Shown one piece after another: positions 23,789-35,768 of a stretch of DNA of 64,000 nucleotides. The translations under genes were made by a program, and so were the position numbers. The notes beneath the pieces are model-generated. The model saw only the letters and a program-made list of their open reading frames with translations. It did not search any database and had not been told where the DNA came from. The stretch covers positions 8,866,094 to 8,930,093 of the forward strand of contig ML677374.1 of assembly GCA_007922305.1 (NCBI GenBank). The letters run 5' to 3'. Origin of the DNA: Dermatemys mawii (Eukaryota; Chordata; Testudines; Dermatemydidae). Numbering within the stretch: the first letter of the stretch is position 1; each line of letters opens with the position of its first letter.

Positions 23789-26765
23789 GTCTGTGGCTTG
23801 ACAGCTCTTCCCTAATAAGTATTTCAGTTCCAGGTAATTCTCATTGTCTGTTATTTATAGGTACGTCAAGGAGGGCCGCTTTCGGATCGAGGAGAGAACG
23901 CTGACGGCTTTCCAGTGGCTGTACTCTCCGCACCAGCATCATATTGTCAGCCAAGCTGATCTGGCATCGCCAGGCAGGTAAACAGACAGACAGAAAATGT
24001 TCCTTCATAAGCTCTTCAAAAGGAGCCATTGCATCTGTGCCGTGGGTGAAAGGTCATTCAGTAAAATCTTTCTAATCTCTGACACCCACCTCCCCAACAG
24101 GGGGATTATGAGCTGATCTCCCCAAGCCCCATGGAAGCTCTGAGGCTTCACGCTGCTGCTCCTTCAAGCAGAAGAAAAGTGCCCACCAGCTGCCCCTCCT
24201 TTCGCCTTACCATAAGCAATCTGCCCTGGTTGGCAAGGATCCTTTTGAGGCGGATGCCAAGGTTACATTGGAAATGGAGTTACCCTGGGAATCAGCGCCT
24301 CTGCTTCTCCTCATTGCACAGCATGTTGCCCAGAATATTTTGCCTCTTACAGGTTGTAAGAAAAAAGCTAAAGGCAGTAAAATAGCCATGTGTAAAATGG
24401 TGCTAATAGAGATCACATTCGAGGCCTGATTCTCAGTTACACTCAAACCTCTTGACACTGCTCTTGTCGTGGGCAGGGGCCCCAGCTGAGTGTAAATGTA
24501 ACTTACGCCCTCTTTCAAGGCTCCTTTGCGGTGCTGGAATAGGGTGGAAATGGATTGCAAATCAAGCTCTTTGGTTTTTGTACACCTAGGCACGCAATGA
24601 TCAGTTAGTCCCCAAGAAGCAGCGAACAGGACAGCCATGAAAACCCCTCACTCCTCACAGCTGGCTGTTTTAACACGTGAGCCCAAGAGTCTTGTGCTCA
24701 GCAAACACGTTAGATGCTCAGACACTGTCTTTGCAGCTGATTTTAGTCCGAGGCCCGTCTGTTCAGTTTGTCTGCTTGGAAAGGTTGGGTTCCAGTGGCA
24801 TTACTGTATGTAGCAGCCGAGACAAATGGCCTTGAGAGGGGAGGCCTGGCATGACTCAGAGTAACTGCTGCTGATGGAAGTAAAATCCTTCATGGCAACA
24901 GGGATGTGCTATTTTTCATACATGCTTTTCATTGGGGTAGACAAGTTTTACAAGTTAGGATGATGAATAATGAAGGAAAAGTAGATACAGATGGCGCTCA
25001 TGGTAGCATAAATCAGGAGTAACTACACTAAAGATCAGACTAGTTGGGAGGGGAGAGTCAGGGCCCAATATGCGTGGAAGCTTGGGGAACCATTTGTCTG
25101 GGAGAAAATCTTTTCTTGCAGGTAAAGCCCTGAAATCAGAGATGGGAAATCCAGGTTCTATTCCTATCTATCACAGACATCCTATATAACCTCTAGTAAG
25201 AAACTAATAAATCAAACTTCTCCACGCATTCAGGTGCTAGTGTTCTGCTCCCATGAAGCACAGGTGTGTGAGTGATGACCCATGGTACAAAATAATGGAG
25301 AATCGGTCCTTTATCGCTTTGTTCCCAAGTTTCTTCAGCGGATGTTAAAAAACGCTCCCTTACCTTTCAGAGAGGCTGACTGAATGATTTGTGAAGCACT
25401 CTGCACTTCTTTAGCACCTTCCCTCTGAGAATCCCACAGTGTTATTACTGAGGGTGTTCAGATAAATGGACCCTAAATCCAAAATCACGCCGGATTCTGG
25501 AATGCACAAAAGTGACTGGCAACAACTGAACTTTGAAGGCCAGATGGTCTGCTGAAGTCACTTTGTGCAACTCTGTGGACTAAGGCTGGAATTTACAAAC
25601 AAGCCTCAAGTTGCTAGGCGCCCCACAGAGATTTCATTTGAAAATCCCAGCCAAAGTTCTTAATCAGTTTTACAGTCTGCCCAAGAACAGAGATATAGCC
25701 AGCTGTAATAAATCTTGGGTCAAAGTCTCTGCTGGTGGAACGTCTTTGAAGTCAATGGAGTTATTCTAACAGAGTGCTTGGCCTCTTATTCATATTGTGT
25801 AGAATGTTCAAAAGTAGTTAAGTGACTTAGATGCACAAATTCCACTGAAAGTCACCTGAGCACTTTTGAAAATTCCAGCTACAAGCAGTTCAGCCTACTC
25901 TGCTATGTCTACACAGTTTTGCCAAATGCTCAGGACTTTGTTTTGAGTCTCATCATGATATCTGGTTTGTTTCTTAAAGTCCCAGTTCCTGGAGTCATGT
26001 GACTACATGAGAATCTCAGCTTTCACTTTTTTTTTTAAAGTAGGTTCTTGGTTCTTCTGGTTGCAGAGAAAAGCTTGAGAACACAACACAAATGCACCCT
26101 AATGGCTAAAAGCCAGAAATTAAAGAAAGAGAACTCCAGATTATTAAAAGTTTCATGATTTTAAGCTAATCCCAAATGTCTTCGGGACCTGACTCATGAT
26201 TTTTGGGTACTTGAGGCATATATTGAAAATGAAAGAGAAGCAGTAGGCTGCATGTCACATGGACTGAACTGTAGAGTGTACCTGAAATATCTGAAGAATA
26301 TTTGTTTCAATACAGAGATTTCATTCAATGCCTACATTCTTTCCTTCAAAGCTCGCTGCAAATACATCTCTGAGCCACTGATCTGATGGGCGCTGTAGCT
26401 TTATTTGCCCGCCATGCATATGCATGACTGTCATTTTAAATTGAGTGTTTTGTGATAAAACACCGATGAACATAAAAATATTTTGAGCCTGAAGCAACAC
26501 ATAACATTGTACCTGTTTTCCTGCTTTTCAAGAGTCTTGAAGAACATCTCTGCATAGATACACGTCTAAAAGCTTTTCCTTCATTATTTCAGGAGCTATT
26601 TTGCTCCAAGCACCCTTAAGAGTTCTGAAGTATTTACCTGCATGGATTCACATGGACAGAAATATCAAGAGAGGCAAAGAAGAGCTGGAAACAAAGAGAA
26701 TTTAATGGAGCTGGATGTTTAGAAAGAGAGAACTCTTTCTAACTGGGGAGGAGAGAACTATAATT

Positions 26766-26893
26766 AAGGGTGAAATTCACCCTCTGCAAAGAGCCAGCAC
26801 AGGCCCTGTGTAAGCCCTTGAGATAAGCTCCACGGGTACTTGGGGCATAGCCTTGTTGCTAGCTCTCTGTGCCCTGGTGAATTTCTCCTTGGG
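26766..26893. repeat. Short DNA element with GGTGAAATTCACC ends
   Basis: It opens 'aagggtgaaattcaccctct' and 'gcaaagagccagcacaggcc', and closes 'ctgtgccctggtgaatttct' plus 'ccttg'. Terminal words are inverted copies and each is itself palindromic. Fragments of the same family occur near 30670 (gcagagagccagcatgaggc) and 48850 (gggtgaatttcacccagaga). Confidence 0.5.
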
Positions 26894-27224
26894 TGGTGTG
26901 GTTTTGTACTGCTTCGGTAGAACTTTCTGGGGAGAATTTCAGAGGTGGTGCTAAGGGCCAGACATGTTGGGCATTGTTTTGATCTTGGTTACCTGTGTGT
27001 CGCTCAGCAGGAAGGCCAAGGAGTGAAGTGAGAGCAAAATCAAGCCTGTTATACCTATATCGCCCCTCCATCCCCCACGCAGAAAGAAAGTACCATGGTG
27101 AGGGTATGATAATGTGGAGAGAAGGCAGGATTTAGAACTAAGGGCCACATTTGCACAACAGCTCAGGGCCAGCTTTTCAAGAGCGAGCTTTTCGAAGACC
27201 GAGGGTGGCCTTCAATTCCCACTG

Positions 27225-27330
27225 ACTTTGGGTGCCCTTCGCACCTTTGAAAATCTCTCCCCAAAATGCTCAGGACCCCCAATTGGGGCCAGATTTTCAA
27301 AAGACCAACACCTAGTGAGCCAACTTCTTT
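27225..27330. repeat. Palindromic element, 'CCAGATTTTCAAA' arms
   Basis: 'tgggtgcccttcgcaccttt' then 'gaaaatc' and 'ggggccagattttcaaaaga' are arm words of the family at 33394-33545; 'cccactgactttggg' at 27218 is the centre. Confidence 0.4.
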
Positions 27331-27389
27331 TAAAAATTCTGTCCCAAGTCTTAGCAACAAGACAACTGCTCGAACATCTCTCTTTTGTG

Positions 27390-27730
27390 CGCGCTATAAG
27401 CTATAATAGTTTCCCGTATTGTTTTAAGAGCAGACGTAGATTTGAATACATATGTAATTCGTCTGACAACTGTTTTCTTCAAATGGTGATTTCTCTGCAA
27501 GGGACCATCCAAGAGGAATTTGTAATTGCCCCTCTGCAGTTGGCAAAGAGTGTTTATTTTATTTAAATTACCAAGCTGCCTGTTAATTTTAACTGATCTT
27601 TGCAAATCACCACCCCTGCTTGCATTAATCTTGCTGTTGATGCATTGTTACCCTGCTGAATGCAGAATTTAAGTGCAAGAAACGTAATCCATAATTAATG
27701 TTGAGTGTTGTTAGAGTTAATTCCATTATA
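27390..27730. promoter_or_regulatory. Non-repetitive AT-rich block, candidate conserved noncoding element
   Basis: No known repeat words are visible for over 300 bases. The block carries several homeodomain-like TAAT/ATTA sites (gttaattttaac, cataattaatgttgag). Its texture suggests a conserved noncoding element, but conservation cannot be judged from one sequence. Confidence 0.2.
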
Positions 27731-28561
27731 TTATTTGATTTCCCAGTGGGCGGGGAAGTTACTTGGAAAAAATCTAATCAAATATGTGGAAAGTCAGTGG
27801 CCAGATCAAGTGATGCATTGAATGTTGTGCACTGAGTTGTGTGACGAGATGGGATGTGATGAACAACATAGTGATGGTTAATGAAGTGCTTTGGAGACTG
27901 CTGAAGCCAGTGCCACTGAAGCAGGGGTTGAAAGAATAAGAAAATGGTTCTCTTCGAGACTCCATCCACACAGTAAGCTCTGCCTGCTCGAGATGCTAGT
28001 CATGAGCTGCTGCCCTCAGTGGATTGTGGAGCTGCTCAATATATAATTTTGGATGCTTTCTGGGTTCTATTTCTTCTTGGTGGGCCTCAGATTCCTTGCT
28101 TGGCTCCTTCTGGTTGGCTCTTTCTTGACTGGGGAAAAAAATATGGTATCTTCCAGGTCCACCCATACCAGAATTTGCAGTCACCCAAATTCGATTGTGT
28201 AGGTCTTCATAGTACAATCCACTCTCTCCCGTCCTGCATGCTTGAGCAATGACATAGTTAGCAATGCTGACATTTAAAATATCATCATCTGAATTAGCAC
28301 CCCCGGAAATGAATAGAGAAATGCAAACCTCAGAGCTGTTGCATCAGATTCCTTGCAAACTCAGGACATTGCCCCTGGATTGGCTGCAACTGGTTCATGT
28401 TTTCCAAGGTTTCTTCCATGGCATCGAGAGCCTCACCTCTTTTAAAATGAAAGCTGAGCCTCTGGAGAAGAAGAAGGCAGTTCGGGAGCAATGCTCGTGT
28501 GTTGTATCCATGCTTCCATACTCCTAATCCAAATCCTGCTTCCAAGTAACACTGTATATCA

Positions 28562-29035
28562 TGTTTCAGAGAGGTAGCCATGTTAGAATGAGGAGTACGT
28601 GTCACACCTTAGAAACTAACAATGAGAAACTGCAGAACTGGAATTAATTTGCAAACTGGACACCGTTAAATTAGGCTTGAATAAAGACTGGGAGTGGATG
28701 GGTTATTACACAAACTAAAAGCTATTTCCCCATGCTAATTCCCTCTCCCCACTGTTACTCACACCTTCTTGTCAACTGTTTGAAATGGGCCATCCTGATT
28801 ATCACTGCAAAAGTTTTTTTCTCCTGCTGATAATAGCTCACCTTAATTGATTTGTCTCTTTAGAGTTGGTATGGCAACCCCCATCTTTTCATGTTCTCTG
28901 TGTGTAAATATATCCCTTCTACTGTGTCTTCTACTTTATGCATCTGATAAAGTGGGTTTTAGCCCATGAAAGCTTATGTCCAAATAAATTTGTTAGTCTC
29001 TAAGGTGCCACAAGGTCTCCTCATTCTTTTTACTG
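28562..29035 (+). repeat. Penelope-like retroelement 3' fragment with inverted 5' piece
   Basis: The 3' part reads 'aagtgggttttagcccatga', 'aagcttatgtccaaataaat', 'ttgttagtctctaaggtgcc', 'acaaggtctcctcattcttt'. The 5' end (28566-28622: gagaggtagccatgttag...cacaccttagaaactaac) is the reverse complement of that end, so the fragment is framed by an inverted repeat. In between are 'ggaattaatttgcaaactgg' and 'tgggccatcctgattatcac', which I know from full-length reptile copies. Penelope-like elements often carry such inverted terminal copies. Family assignment is from memory. Confidence 0.5.
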
Positions 29036-29742
29036 TATATCATGTATTCCATGATACTGATGTTTTAATCTCCTTGGTTTAGTGTTTCCTCCGAGGAACT
29101 GTCTCCCTGTTTATTTTGGTCTTTGCTGGTCTGTTTATTAACGCACTGCTACGTCTCTGTATCTAATTGCACCCAACCTCTGTAGCAGAGAGCACGTTTT
29201 GTTTTCCTGCCTGCCTTTGGAGATTATTGATAGTGTAGATGCAGCATGTGCTAGGCAGTAGAGTGCAGGATGATGAGTCTGGAAAACCAAGTTCTAGTCC
29301 TGATGCGCTGCCAATGTAAGTCAAAGCCTCTCTGTGCTCTGAGAGCCGATGAAGAAAGACCTGTATATAAGTACTTATGAGGGTGGAAGTGCTTCTTATT
29401 GCTACTGTTTTAGACATTGACACATGTAGCATGTCTGTTGGGCTGGGCTCTGCATGTGTGGCACACCGTGTCTCTGGAGTGGAATGTTGTGCCTTTCCCC
29501 ATGACTAGTGACACAATCATATTTCAAGGCAGGATTCTAATTGATAAAACTCAGAGAGATTCGCTGGTGGTTGTTGGGAGATCCCAGTCCGTTTACTGCT
29601 TCTGTACTGAAAGCGATGTAGATAGATTCCCTAACTAGTCGCACTTTGCTTCTTTGGTCCAGGAGCAGTGTGAATGTGTGAAGATAATTTTGATGGACTT
29701 TGTCTCCAGTTGTCTGACCAAAATAGCCAGAGCACAATAATA

Positions 29743-29975
29743 GCTAACACATATAACCCTCATCACTTGTAGACCTCAAAACACTTTACAAAGATGGCTA
29801 AGCATTACTACTCCCATTTGACACCAGATCAAATTCAAGTGAAGCTTGCTGCAGGTTTGTAGTATGTATTATTTGTATAGTGGTAGGGCCCAACAATGCC
29901 TACCAGGATCAGGCCTCATTGTGCTGGATGCTATAGAAACACAAAGAAAACCAGTCACTGCCAGGAAAAAGCCTA
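29743..29975 (-). repeat. MIR-like SINE pieces, minus strand
   Basis: 'cacaataatagctaacacat', 'gacctcaaaacactttacaa', 'actactcccatttgacacc', then 'gtattatttgtatagtggta' and 'cctcattgtgctggatgcta' plus 'tagaaacacaaagaaaacc': head-side and tail-side words of reversed MIR-type copies, perhaps two copies. Confidence 0.5.
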
Positions 29976-30281
29976 TGTAGAGTCTAGAAGCATGGTAACA
30001 TCATGTAGATCCACTTTCATTTCTATAGCTACAATTCGTTTGCAATATGTTAATAGTAAAGAATCAAGTCTGCTACTTAAACAAGTGTTTGAAAGGCTTA
30101 TGAGGGTACATGAATGGGCCAGAATGTCCACCAGAAATGTGATGCCCGTGAGTAAATTCCTCATTCTTAAACCGAGACGTTCTCTGGGTAGTGTGAAGCA
30201 GAGGCTTTGTCTGTGTTTATGTAAGGGGTGACACTGTGCAAAACGCATCGGGAGCAAGCGAGATTAAATCCTACAGTAGAA

Positions 30282-30420
30282 TACGAGACGTTAGAGGTGA
30301 AAATGACCAACTAGGTCTTGTCATCCCTATCTAGCATTGCTCACCATGGCCTATTTTTCTAGTGCTTTGCCCTCCTGGCTTCTTCTGGCCACGCCTTCTG
30401 GGCCCTTCCTATTCTGAAAG
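30282..30420 (-). repeat. CR1 fragment, minus strand
   Basis: 'gagacgttagaggtgaaaat', 'gaccaactaggtcttgtcat' and 'tatttttctagtgctttgcc' match the reversed CR1 segment gagatgttagaggtgga-aaga...ggtcatctagtcc...tccagtgctttgtcc. Confidence 0.5.
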
Positions 30421-31189
30421 GTTCTGCATCCCCCAACCATTCTAAAATCAGGTAGGAACAAGTGAGTAGGAGTAAGAGACAGAACTGTAAGTCAAATGGG
30501 CAATGAGGTGTTCTGTTTGTCAGAGGAAGAGTTAGTCATTGATGGTAAATAAATCCATGCTGGAACCGAACCAAAACCCCCAGTTCACAACCTCTCCTGA
30601 ATTCTGGGGAAGCTCTGGGCTTGCTCCAGATTTGTGACTCAGGCCTATTTCAGTAACTAAAAACTAATGGTGGAATAGACCCTGGTGCAGAGAGCCAGCA
30701 TGAGGCCTAGGCCCTGCCAAGACAAGTCACCCACCCTACATGAATACCCTGCTTGTTCCATGACCTCAGCATATCAATGCATGGATGAAAAGGAGAATAC
30801 CCATCCCTCCCCGAGACTTCCAATGCTACTTCGGTGGCTGGCAGCCACTGCCACAGGTGGATGGTGATCTTATCTTTTCTCCCAGCTGCAAAGGAAGCAA
30901 GGAAGAAGCAAAAAAGGCCACTCTTCCAGACAACCAGTCTGTCAGCCTGCTGACTGTATTTCAGTGGCTCCTGCACATCTCTCTCTTTGTAGATGCAAAT
31001 GTAATGTACTTTCTGATCAGGGTGCAAATGATGTCACTTTGCATTATCAAGGCGATGGGATATATTCACGGTGACAAGGTAATGGCCACTTCTGAATATT
31101 GCATTGTGGGGTGTTTTTTTTATCTGCCTTCATGGCAAGGCTCTTTGCAATTCCCAGACACCTTGGAATCCTGACAGGGCTTGATTTTC

Positions 31190-31510
31190 CTTTGATGGAA
31201 AAAACAGTCATGAGGAGCTGACAGTCACACGAACCTCTGTGCGGGGACGCTTCTTCTGCATAATAACGCTGTCAGCCACAGTGCGATGTTTACAGGGCTT
31301 CCATTAAAGAACCTTTATGATGCCTCAAGTGGCATCCCAATCACAGGGTGCTATAAGGAGTTTCAGGCTGGCACGGCGATCATGTGTCACTTTAATAATA
31401 CCGCAGCTTCTGTGTTGCCGTCCCTTCCTTTGCATAATGATTGCTGACACAGTTCTGACAAAAGGAGGTTCAGTTTGGCAGAAGGATTAATAGCAGGTGT
31501 GCTTTATACG
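31190..31510. promoter_or_regulatory. Non-repetitive block, candidate conserved noncoding element
   Basis: No repeat words were recognised. The block has E-box-like and AP-1-like words (gctgacagtcac, gctgacacagttctgac) and two small-scale repeats of 'ctgtcag'/'ctgacag'. It is a candidate only; nothing in the sequence alone proves function. Confidence 0.2.
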
Positions 31511-31690
31511 TCCGTATAAATCCACATAATGGTCCTGTTCAAGAAAAGCCATTTTGGCCATCTGGCTACCAGAACATGGATATTGTTGCTTATGGATTTC
31601 ACATCACCTGGTTATAGAAATGTTTCAAATTCTCCTGCTCCCACCAGCACCCAAGTAGTCCCTTGTGTAGTAATGTTCTGCCTGGAAATT

Positions 31691-31780
31691 CAGACCACAT
31701 CCTCAGGTGGAGTAAAATGGCATAACACCACTGACTTAGTGGCTCTACATCAGTTTATATCACCTGAGAATCTGGCCCAC
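31691..31780. repeat. Palindromic element, CCTCAG-TGGTGTAAAT type, full copy
   Basis: Left arm 'accacatcctcaggtggagt' plus 'aaaatggcat', centre 'accactgacttagtggc', right arm 'acatcagtttatatcacctg' plus 'agaatctggccca'. The arms are inverted copies. Confidence 0.6.
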
Positions 31781-32544
31781 CAAATCTAGAGGCAATACTC
31801 CTAGGAATTATTACGTCATGCTCCAGCTAATCCGTGTGGTAGAGGTCTTCTGGGAAGAGATGCCTTTTGAAGGAGCAGGCTAGTGTCAAGAGTAGAGCAA
31901 TGCAGATTCTGCATTAAGAGTTTGGGTGGTGCCCGCGACATCTCTGAAAATAAGCTAATGGAAATGAAATCAATACACCACATTGAATTTAGCTTATGAG
32001 AAACTTTTACAAACCCTGGAGGCTTTCAATAGCAATTAAGGCCAGCAAACTTTCCATGTTATCTGAATTTCATGCACAAATATGTATTTATGTTCTCCAG
32101 TGTATACAGCCTGTTCTCCGTTTGGAAAGAGTGTGCACCACACTTTCAGAGTAATCTAGTTCCTGATGGTTTTGGGTAAGGCTAGAACAACAAGGGGAAG
32201 AGAAAAGGGGACAAAATATGCTATGGATCCCAACCAAAAAGGCGTGTAAACAAAATAAAATGAAACCCATCTTAAGTGAGCACTCAAAAGACCAGCTTAG
32301 CGCAATCGCTGACAAAGGCTTAACAGAATTATACTCCACAGAATCTGGGATCCTGAGACAGAAAGTTGCCTTACAAAACTGTGAATACTCACAATGAGCC
32401 TAACTCTGCTTTCAAACTGATGTAAGTTGGGTTGAATCCTGTTAAGTGAATGGATCTTCCTAGATAAAGCTGGCACGAGAGGGGAATCAAGTCTGTTCTC
32501 CGTTTTTTTGCTGCTGTCAGTGGTGTTCACGGTGTTGCTAATGG

Positions 32545-32650
32545 TGTCTGGTCTATTTAGATTGTAAGCTCTTTTGGCCAGGGACCCTCTTCTGTTCTGT
32601 GTACAATTTCTAGGTTAATGAGGCCTTGCAGTACACAATAAATGGAACAA
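32545..32650 (+). repeat. MIR-like SINE tail
   Basis: 'tagattgtaagctcttttgg', 'ccagggaccctcttctgttc' and 'tgtgtacaatttctaggtta' plus 'cacaataaatgg' give the plus-strand tail of the MIR-type SINE. Confidence 0.6.
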
Positions 32651-33393
32651 AAAAAACCCCTGGAAAAATCTGTAAGATGATTTAGGAACAATGCTCTTTA
32701 TTTTACCAGCCATGCTGAGATCCTATTTGCTTTCCAAATCCTTAATATTCAAATAGACACACCATTTTTTATTAGTTTATTGTCTCAGTGGCCTTTCTTG
32801 CTCTAGGTTATTGGAACACTGCATAAAACCATAAAAGTTTTTTTAAAAAATTAATTTCTTGCTTTCCTTACATACCTAGTCTTTGTCTGTTTCACGTAAC
32901 TTGAACTGACTGTTTCTTTACCTGTAACTATCTCTAGACATGCTGTGTATTTGTATGGAGATGTACAATGAAGATGAAACCAATACAACTGCAGAACAAG
33001 ATGACGTATAATCACAGGGCAAATACCATAGTCTGAAATGTTTTACATTCATTTGTAAATATATTACATAGCTCTAAAATGTTTGGTCCGCTATTAATTT
33101 TATCCAGAGTCTTATTTATAGAGGCCTTGAAACCCATTAAATCCAAAAGAAAAGGGTCAAATTCAGGGATGAATTAGGCGGAGGAATTGCGAGTGGCACA
33201 CAAAAAGCTTTTCATCAGCAGGTCACCATTTCAACTGGGGCCGATGCCAGTAGTGACAGGAAGTGGTCACCATTCAGTGCCATTTTGGGGACTATGTGAA
33301 ATAGAGCTGGGGACTCAGGCCAGTTCCTAGTGGGCAGATGTCTGAATCTCAAAAGCTCATTCGGCAAGGCATGGTATGCATTCAAATAGTCCC

Positions 33394-33545
33394 AGAGGGT
33401 AAAATTTTCAAATGCACCAAAGTGACTTAAGTTCTAAGTCCCATTGACCTTCAGTGAGATTTAAGCTGTAAAGTGCCCAAGTCACTTTTGAAAATGGGAC
33501 TTAGGATCCTAAGTCACTTAGGTCCTTTTGAAAATTTGAAAACTG
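33394..33545. repeat. Palindromic element, 'TTTTCAAATGCACCAAAGTGAC' arms
   Basis: 'aaaattttcaaatgcaccaa' with 'agtgacttaag' on the left; 'agtcacttaggtccttttga' with 'aaatttg' on the right, the reverse complement. The centre reads 'gtcccattgaccttcagtga'. Relatives or fragments are at 12781, 15175, 25605, 25806, 27225 and 41240. Confidence 0.6.
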
Positions 33546-33785
33546 ACTTCAGTAAGACTGCTCAGGTGCTCTATATGAGGACATGCTGATGTTCATTGCT
33601 GAATCAGGCTTTAGAGGGTAGGCATTCTAGATTAATTTGGGATACAGCGCAAACCCAGTGTACCAGTTCCTAATAGGCTTTCTGAGTCTGGTTTGGAAGA
33701 AAGATGCAAAATCTCTGAGAGATTGTTTGTTTTCACATTGGCCTTTCCATACTAGTGTTGCATGGGAGCAAGCCATCATAGTACT

Positions 33786-33815
33786 TGGATTGTAAGCTGC
33801 TTGGGGCAGGGACCC
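33786..33815 (+). repeat. MIR-like SINE, left part of an interrupted copy
   Basis: 'ggattgtaagctgcttgggg' plus 'cagggacccc' is the start of the MIR tail. Its continuation, 'gtccatgcatagggctccta' plus 'ggcac', resumes at 34840 after a GC-rich insertion. Confidence 0.65.
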
Positions 33816-34839
33816 CCGGGCACTGCTGACTGGGCTGTTAAAATCTGGTCGGCGGTGCAGTATGGCTAAGGCAGGGTCCCTGTGGCTCCCAGAAGCAGCA
33901 CCCTACTTGCTGGGGTTGCCAGGGAGGCTCCACGTGCTGCCACTGCCCCGAGTGCTAGCTCTGGAGCTGCTGTTGGCTGGGAACCACCACCAATGGGAAC
34001 TGTGGGGGCAGTGCCGAGGGGTGCGGGCAGTGCACACCAGGCAGAGCTGCCTGGATGCCCCTGCACCTAGGAGCTGGACATGCCGGCCACTTTTGGGACC
34101 TGCACGGAGCCAAGGTAGGCAAGGAACCGCCTTAGCCCCACTGCAGTGCTGACCTGGAGCTGCCTGAGAAGTGCCGCTCGGCTGGAGCCTGAACCCCAAC
34201 CTGCACCCCAACCCCCTGCTTCAGGTCAGAAACCCCTTCTACACCCTAACTCCCTCCCAGAGCCTACACCCCTGCCCCAGCCCTGAGCCCCCTTCTGGAG
34301 CTCACACCCCACGCTTCCTCCCACACTCCAACTCCTATCCCCACCCTGAACCCCATCCCTCACCCAAGCTCCCTCCTGGAGCCCACACCCCTCCTTCACT
34401 CCTGCCCCAGCCCTGAGCTCCCTCTTGTACCCAAACACCCTCCCAGAGCCCACACTGTCTCCTGTACCCCAAACCCTTCATCCCTGGCCCCAGTCCAGAG
34501 CTCACATCCCCAGCCTGAACCCCCACCCCCTCCCACACTCCCTCCCATACCCTCTGCTCTGGCCCTGAGTCTGCTCCCGCACTCTAAACCCCTTGGTACC
34601 AGCCTAGAGCCCACTCTTACATCGCAAACCTTTCATCTGCAGCCTCAGCCAGAGTCCTAACCCCTTCCTATACCCCAACCCCCTGCCCCTATCCAGAGGA
34701 AAGTGAGTGAAGGTGCGGGAAAGTGAGCAATGGAGGGAGGGGGAATGGAAGGAATGGGGGCAGGGCCTTGGGTAAGGGTTGGAGAAGGGGGCAGGGCAAC
34801 TGTGTATGGTTTTGTGGGATTAAAAAGTTGGCAACCCTA
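33816..34839 (-). mobile_element. About 1-kb GC-rich non-autonomous element inserted in a MIR-like SINE
   Basis: It starts near 'ggcactgctgactgggctgt' and ends 'aagttggcaaccctag', the latter matching in reverse the TAGGGTTGCCAAC end at 56123. Inside are a GC-rich part (33850-34180) and a C-rich degenerate minisatellite of ccctgagcccccttc/accccaacccc words (34186-34690). This minisatellite explains the ORFs seen on both strands. It is known to me as a high-copy turtle element, probably hAT-derived. A target duplication was not identified. Confidence 0.6.
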
Positions 34840-34885
34840 GTCCATGCATAGGGCTCCTAGGCACTTTGGTGATAATAATACATCT
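34840..34885 (+). repeat. MIR-like SINE, right part of the interrupted copy
   Basis: 'gtccatgcatagggctccta' and 'ggcactttggtgataataat' complete the tail begun at 33786-33815. Confidence 0.65.
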
Positions 34886-35659
34886 ATCAGTCTGGGGTGT
34901 GTATGTGTGTGTGTACAGACACTGTAATGTTCACAGGTCTTCAGGTCTGACGCTTGATAATATTTTTTAAAAATCTTATAAATTGCTCAGAAACCATGGT
35001 GCTAATCTTAGTATAAATATATGGGAGTTCTAATCCACGTATATAGATGTTTATGTATTCTGCAATATCCAGAATGTTACCTAAAATGGCCTCCATCCAC
35101 TAGAGGGCAGTCTAACACTCTAGAGGCCAGATTCTTCACTGATGTAGATCAGTGTTGCTCTGCTAACTGAGTTAAGCTAGGTCAATATTAGCTGTTTTTA
35201 AACCGATTTAAGTTCAGGCCCACCAGGGTGTTGCATTGACTTAACTAAATCCATTTCTAAACCAGTTTGATTAAATTGCTGCAAGTTTGGTACAGACCCG
35301 AATTAAACCACTTGACCAGGTTACACCATTAGCCTTCCTCTATCAACTTGATTCTGACAGCCAACAGGGGGGATGCAACATCAATTGGGCTCAGACTTAG
35401 AAAGCATGGGTCAAATCTTACTCTTATTGAAGTCTATATAATTTTTGCCATTTATTTTAGTGGGGGCTTTGGCCCATAAGGGCTTTCATTTGAAATCCGA
35501 TCATGATCAATCCAAGTCTCTCTTTATTTTAATCATAACATCACATCCCGACAATGGGGTATGGGCAATATTAGGACTCTGCTTTCAGAATTTAATCAGA
35601 AGGTTTTAGGGGTTTTTTTTCTTTTTTTTTTTAACAAACAGGTGAATCCTTCCTTTCTA

Positions 35660-35768
35660 CTGGAAAACAAAAAGATTGAATGGTCTGGAGGAGCCTCAGC
35701 TTTTGTAAATGGGTGTTGCTCCATTGATGTCAACACTGGTTTACAGCAGCTGAGGATCCGACCCAATA
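35660..35768. repeat. Palindromic element, full copy
   Basis: Left arm 'ggagcctcagcttttgtaaa', centre 'gctccattgatgtcaacact', right arm 'ggtttacagcagctgaggat' plus 'ccgaccc'. The arms are inverted copies of each other. Confidence 0.6.

Larger units (their letters stand above)
20071..33785 (+). other. RAP1GAP2: Presumed RAP1GAP2 first intron, left part
   Basis: No exon with a convincing reading frame and splice sites was found. Contents listed separately: MIR-like pieces (20990, 22425, 23030, 29743, 32545), CR1 (21610, 22190, 30282), MITEs (23524, 26766), a Penelope-like fragment (28562) and two non-repetitive AT-rich blocks (27390, 31190). In 20080-20980, 23800-26760 (apart from short palindromic and MIR scraps near 24425, 25110, 25385, 25605 and 25806) and 30430-31190 I see nothing nameable. 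Confidence 0.45.

Noticed and set aside
33862..34614. Overlapping ORFs on both strands, Pro/His-rich and Gly-rich
   Set aside because: They are translations of the C-rich minisatellite inside the inserted 1-kb element.
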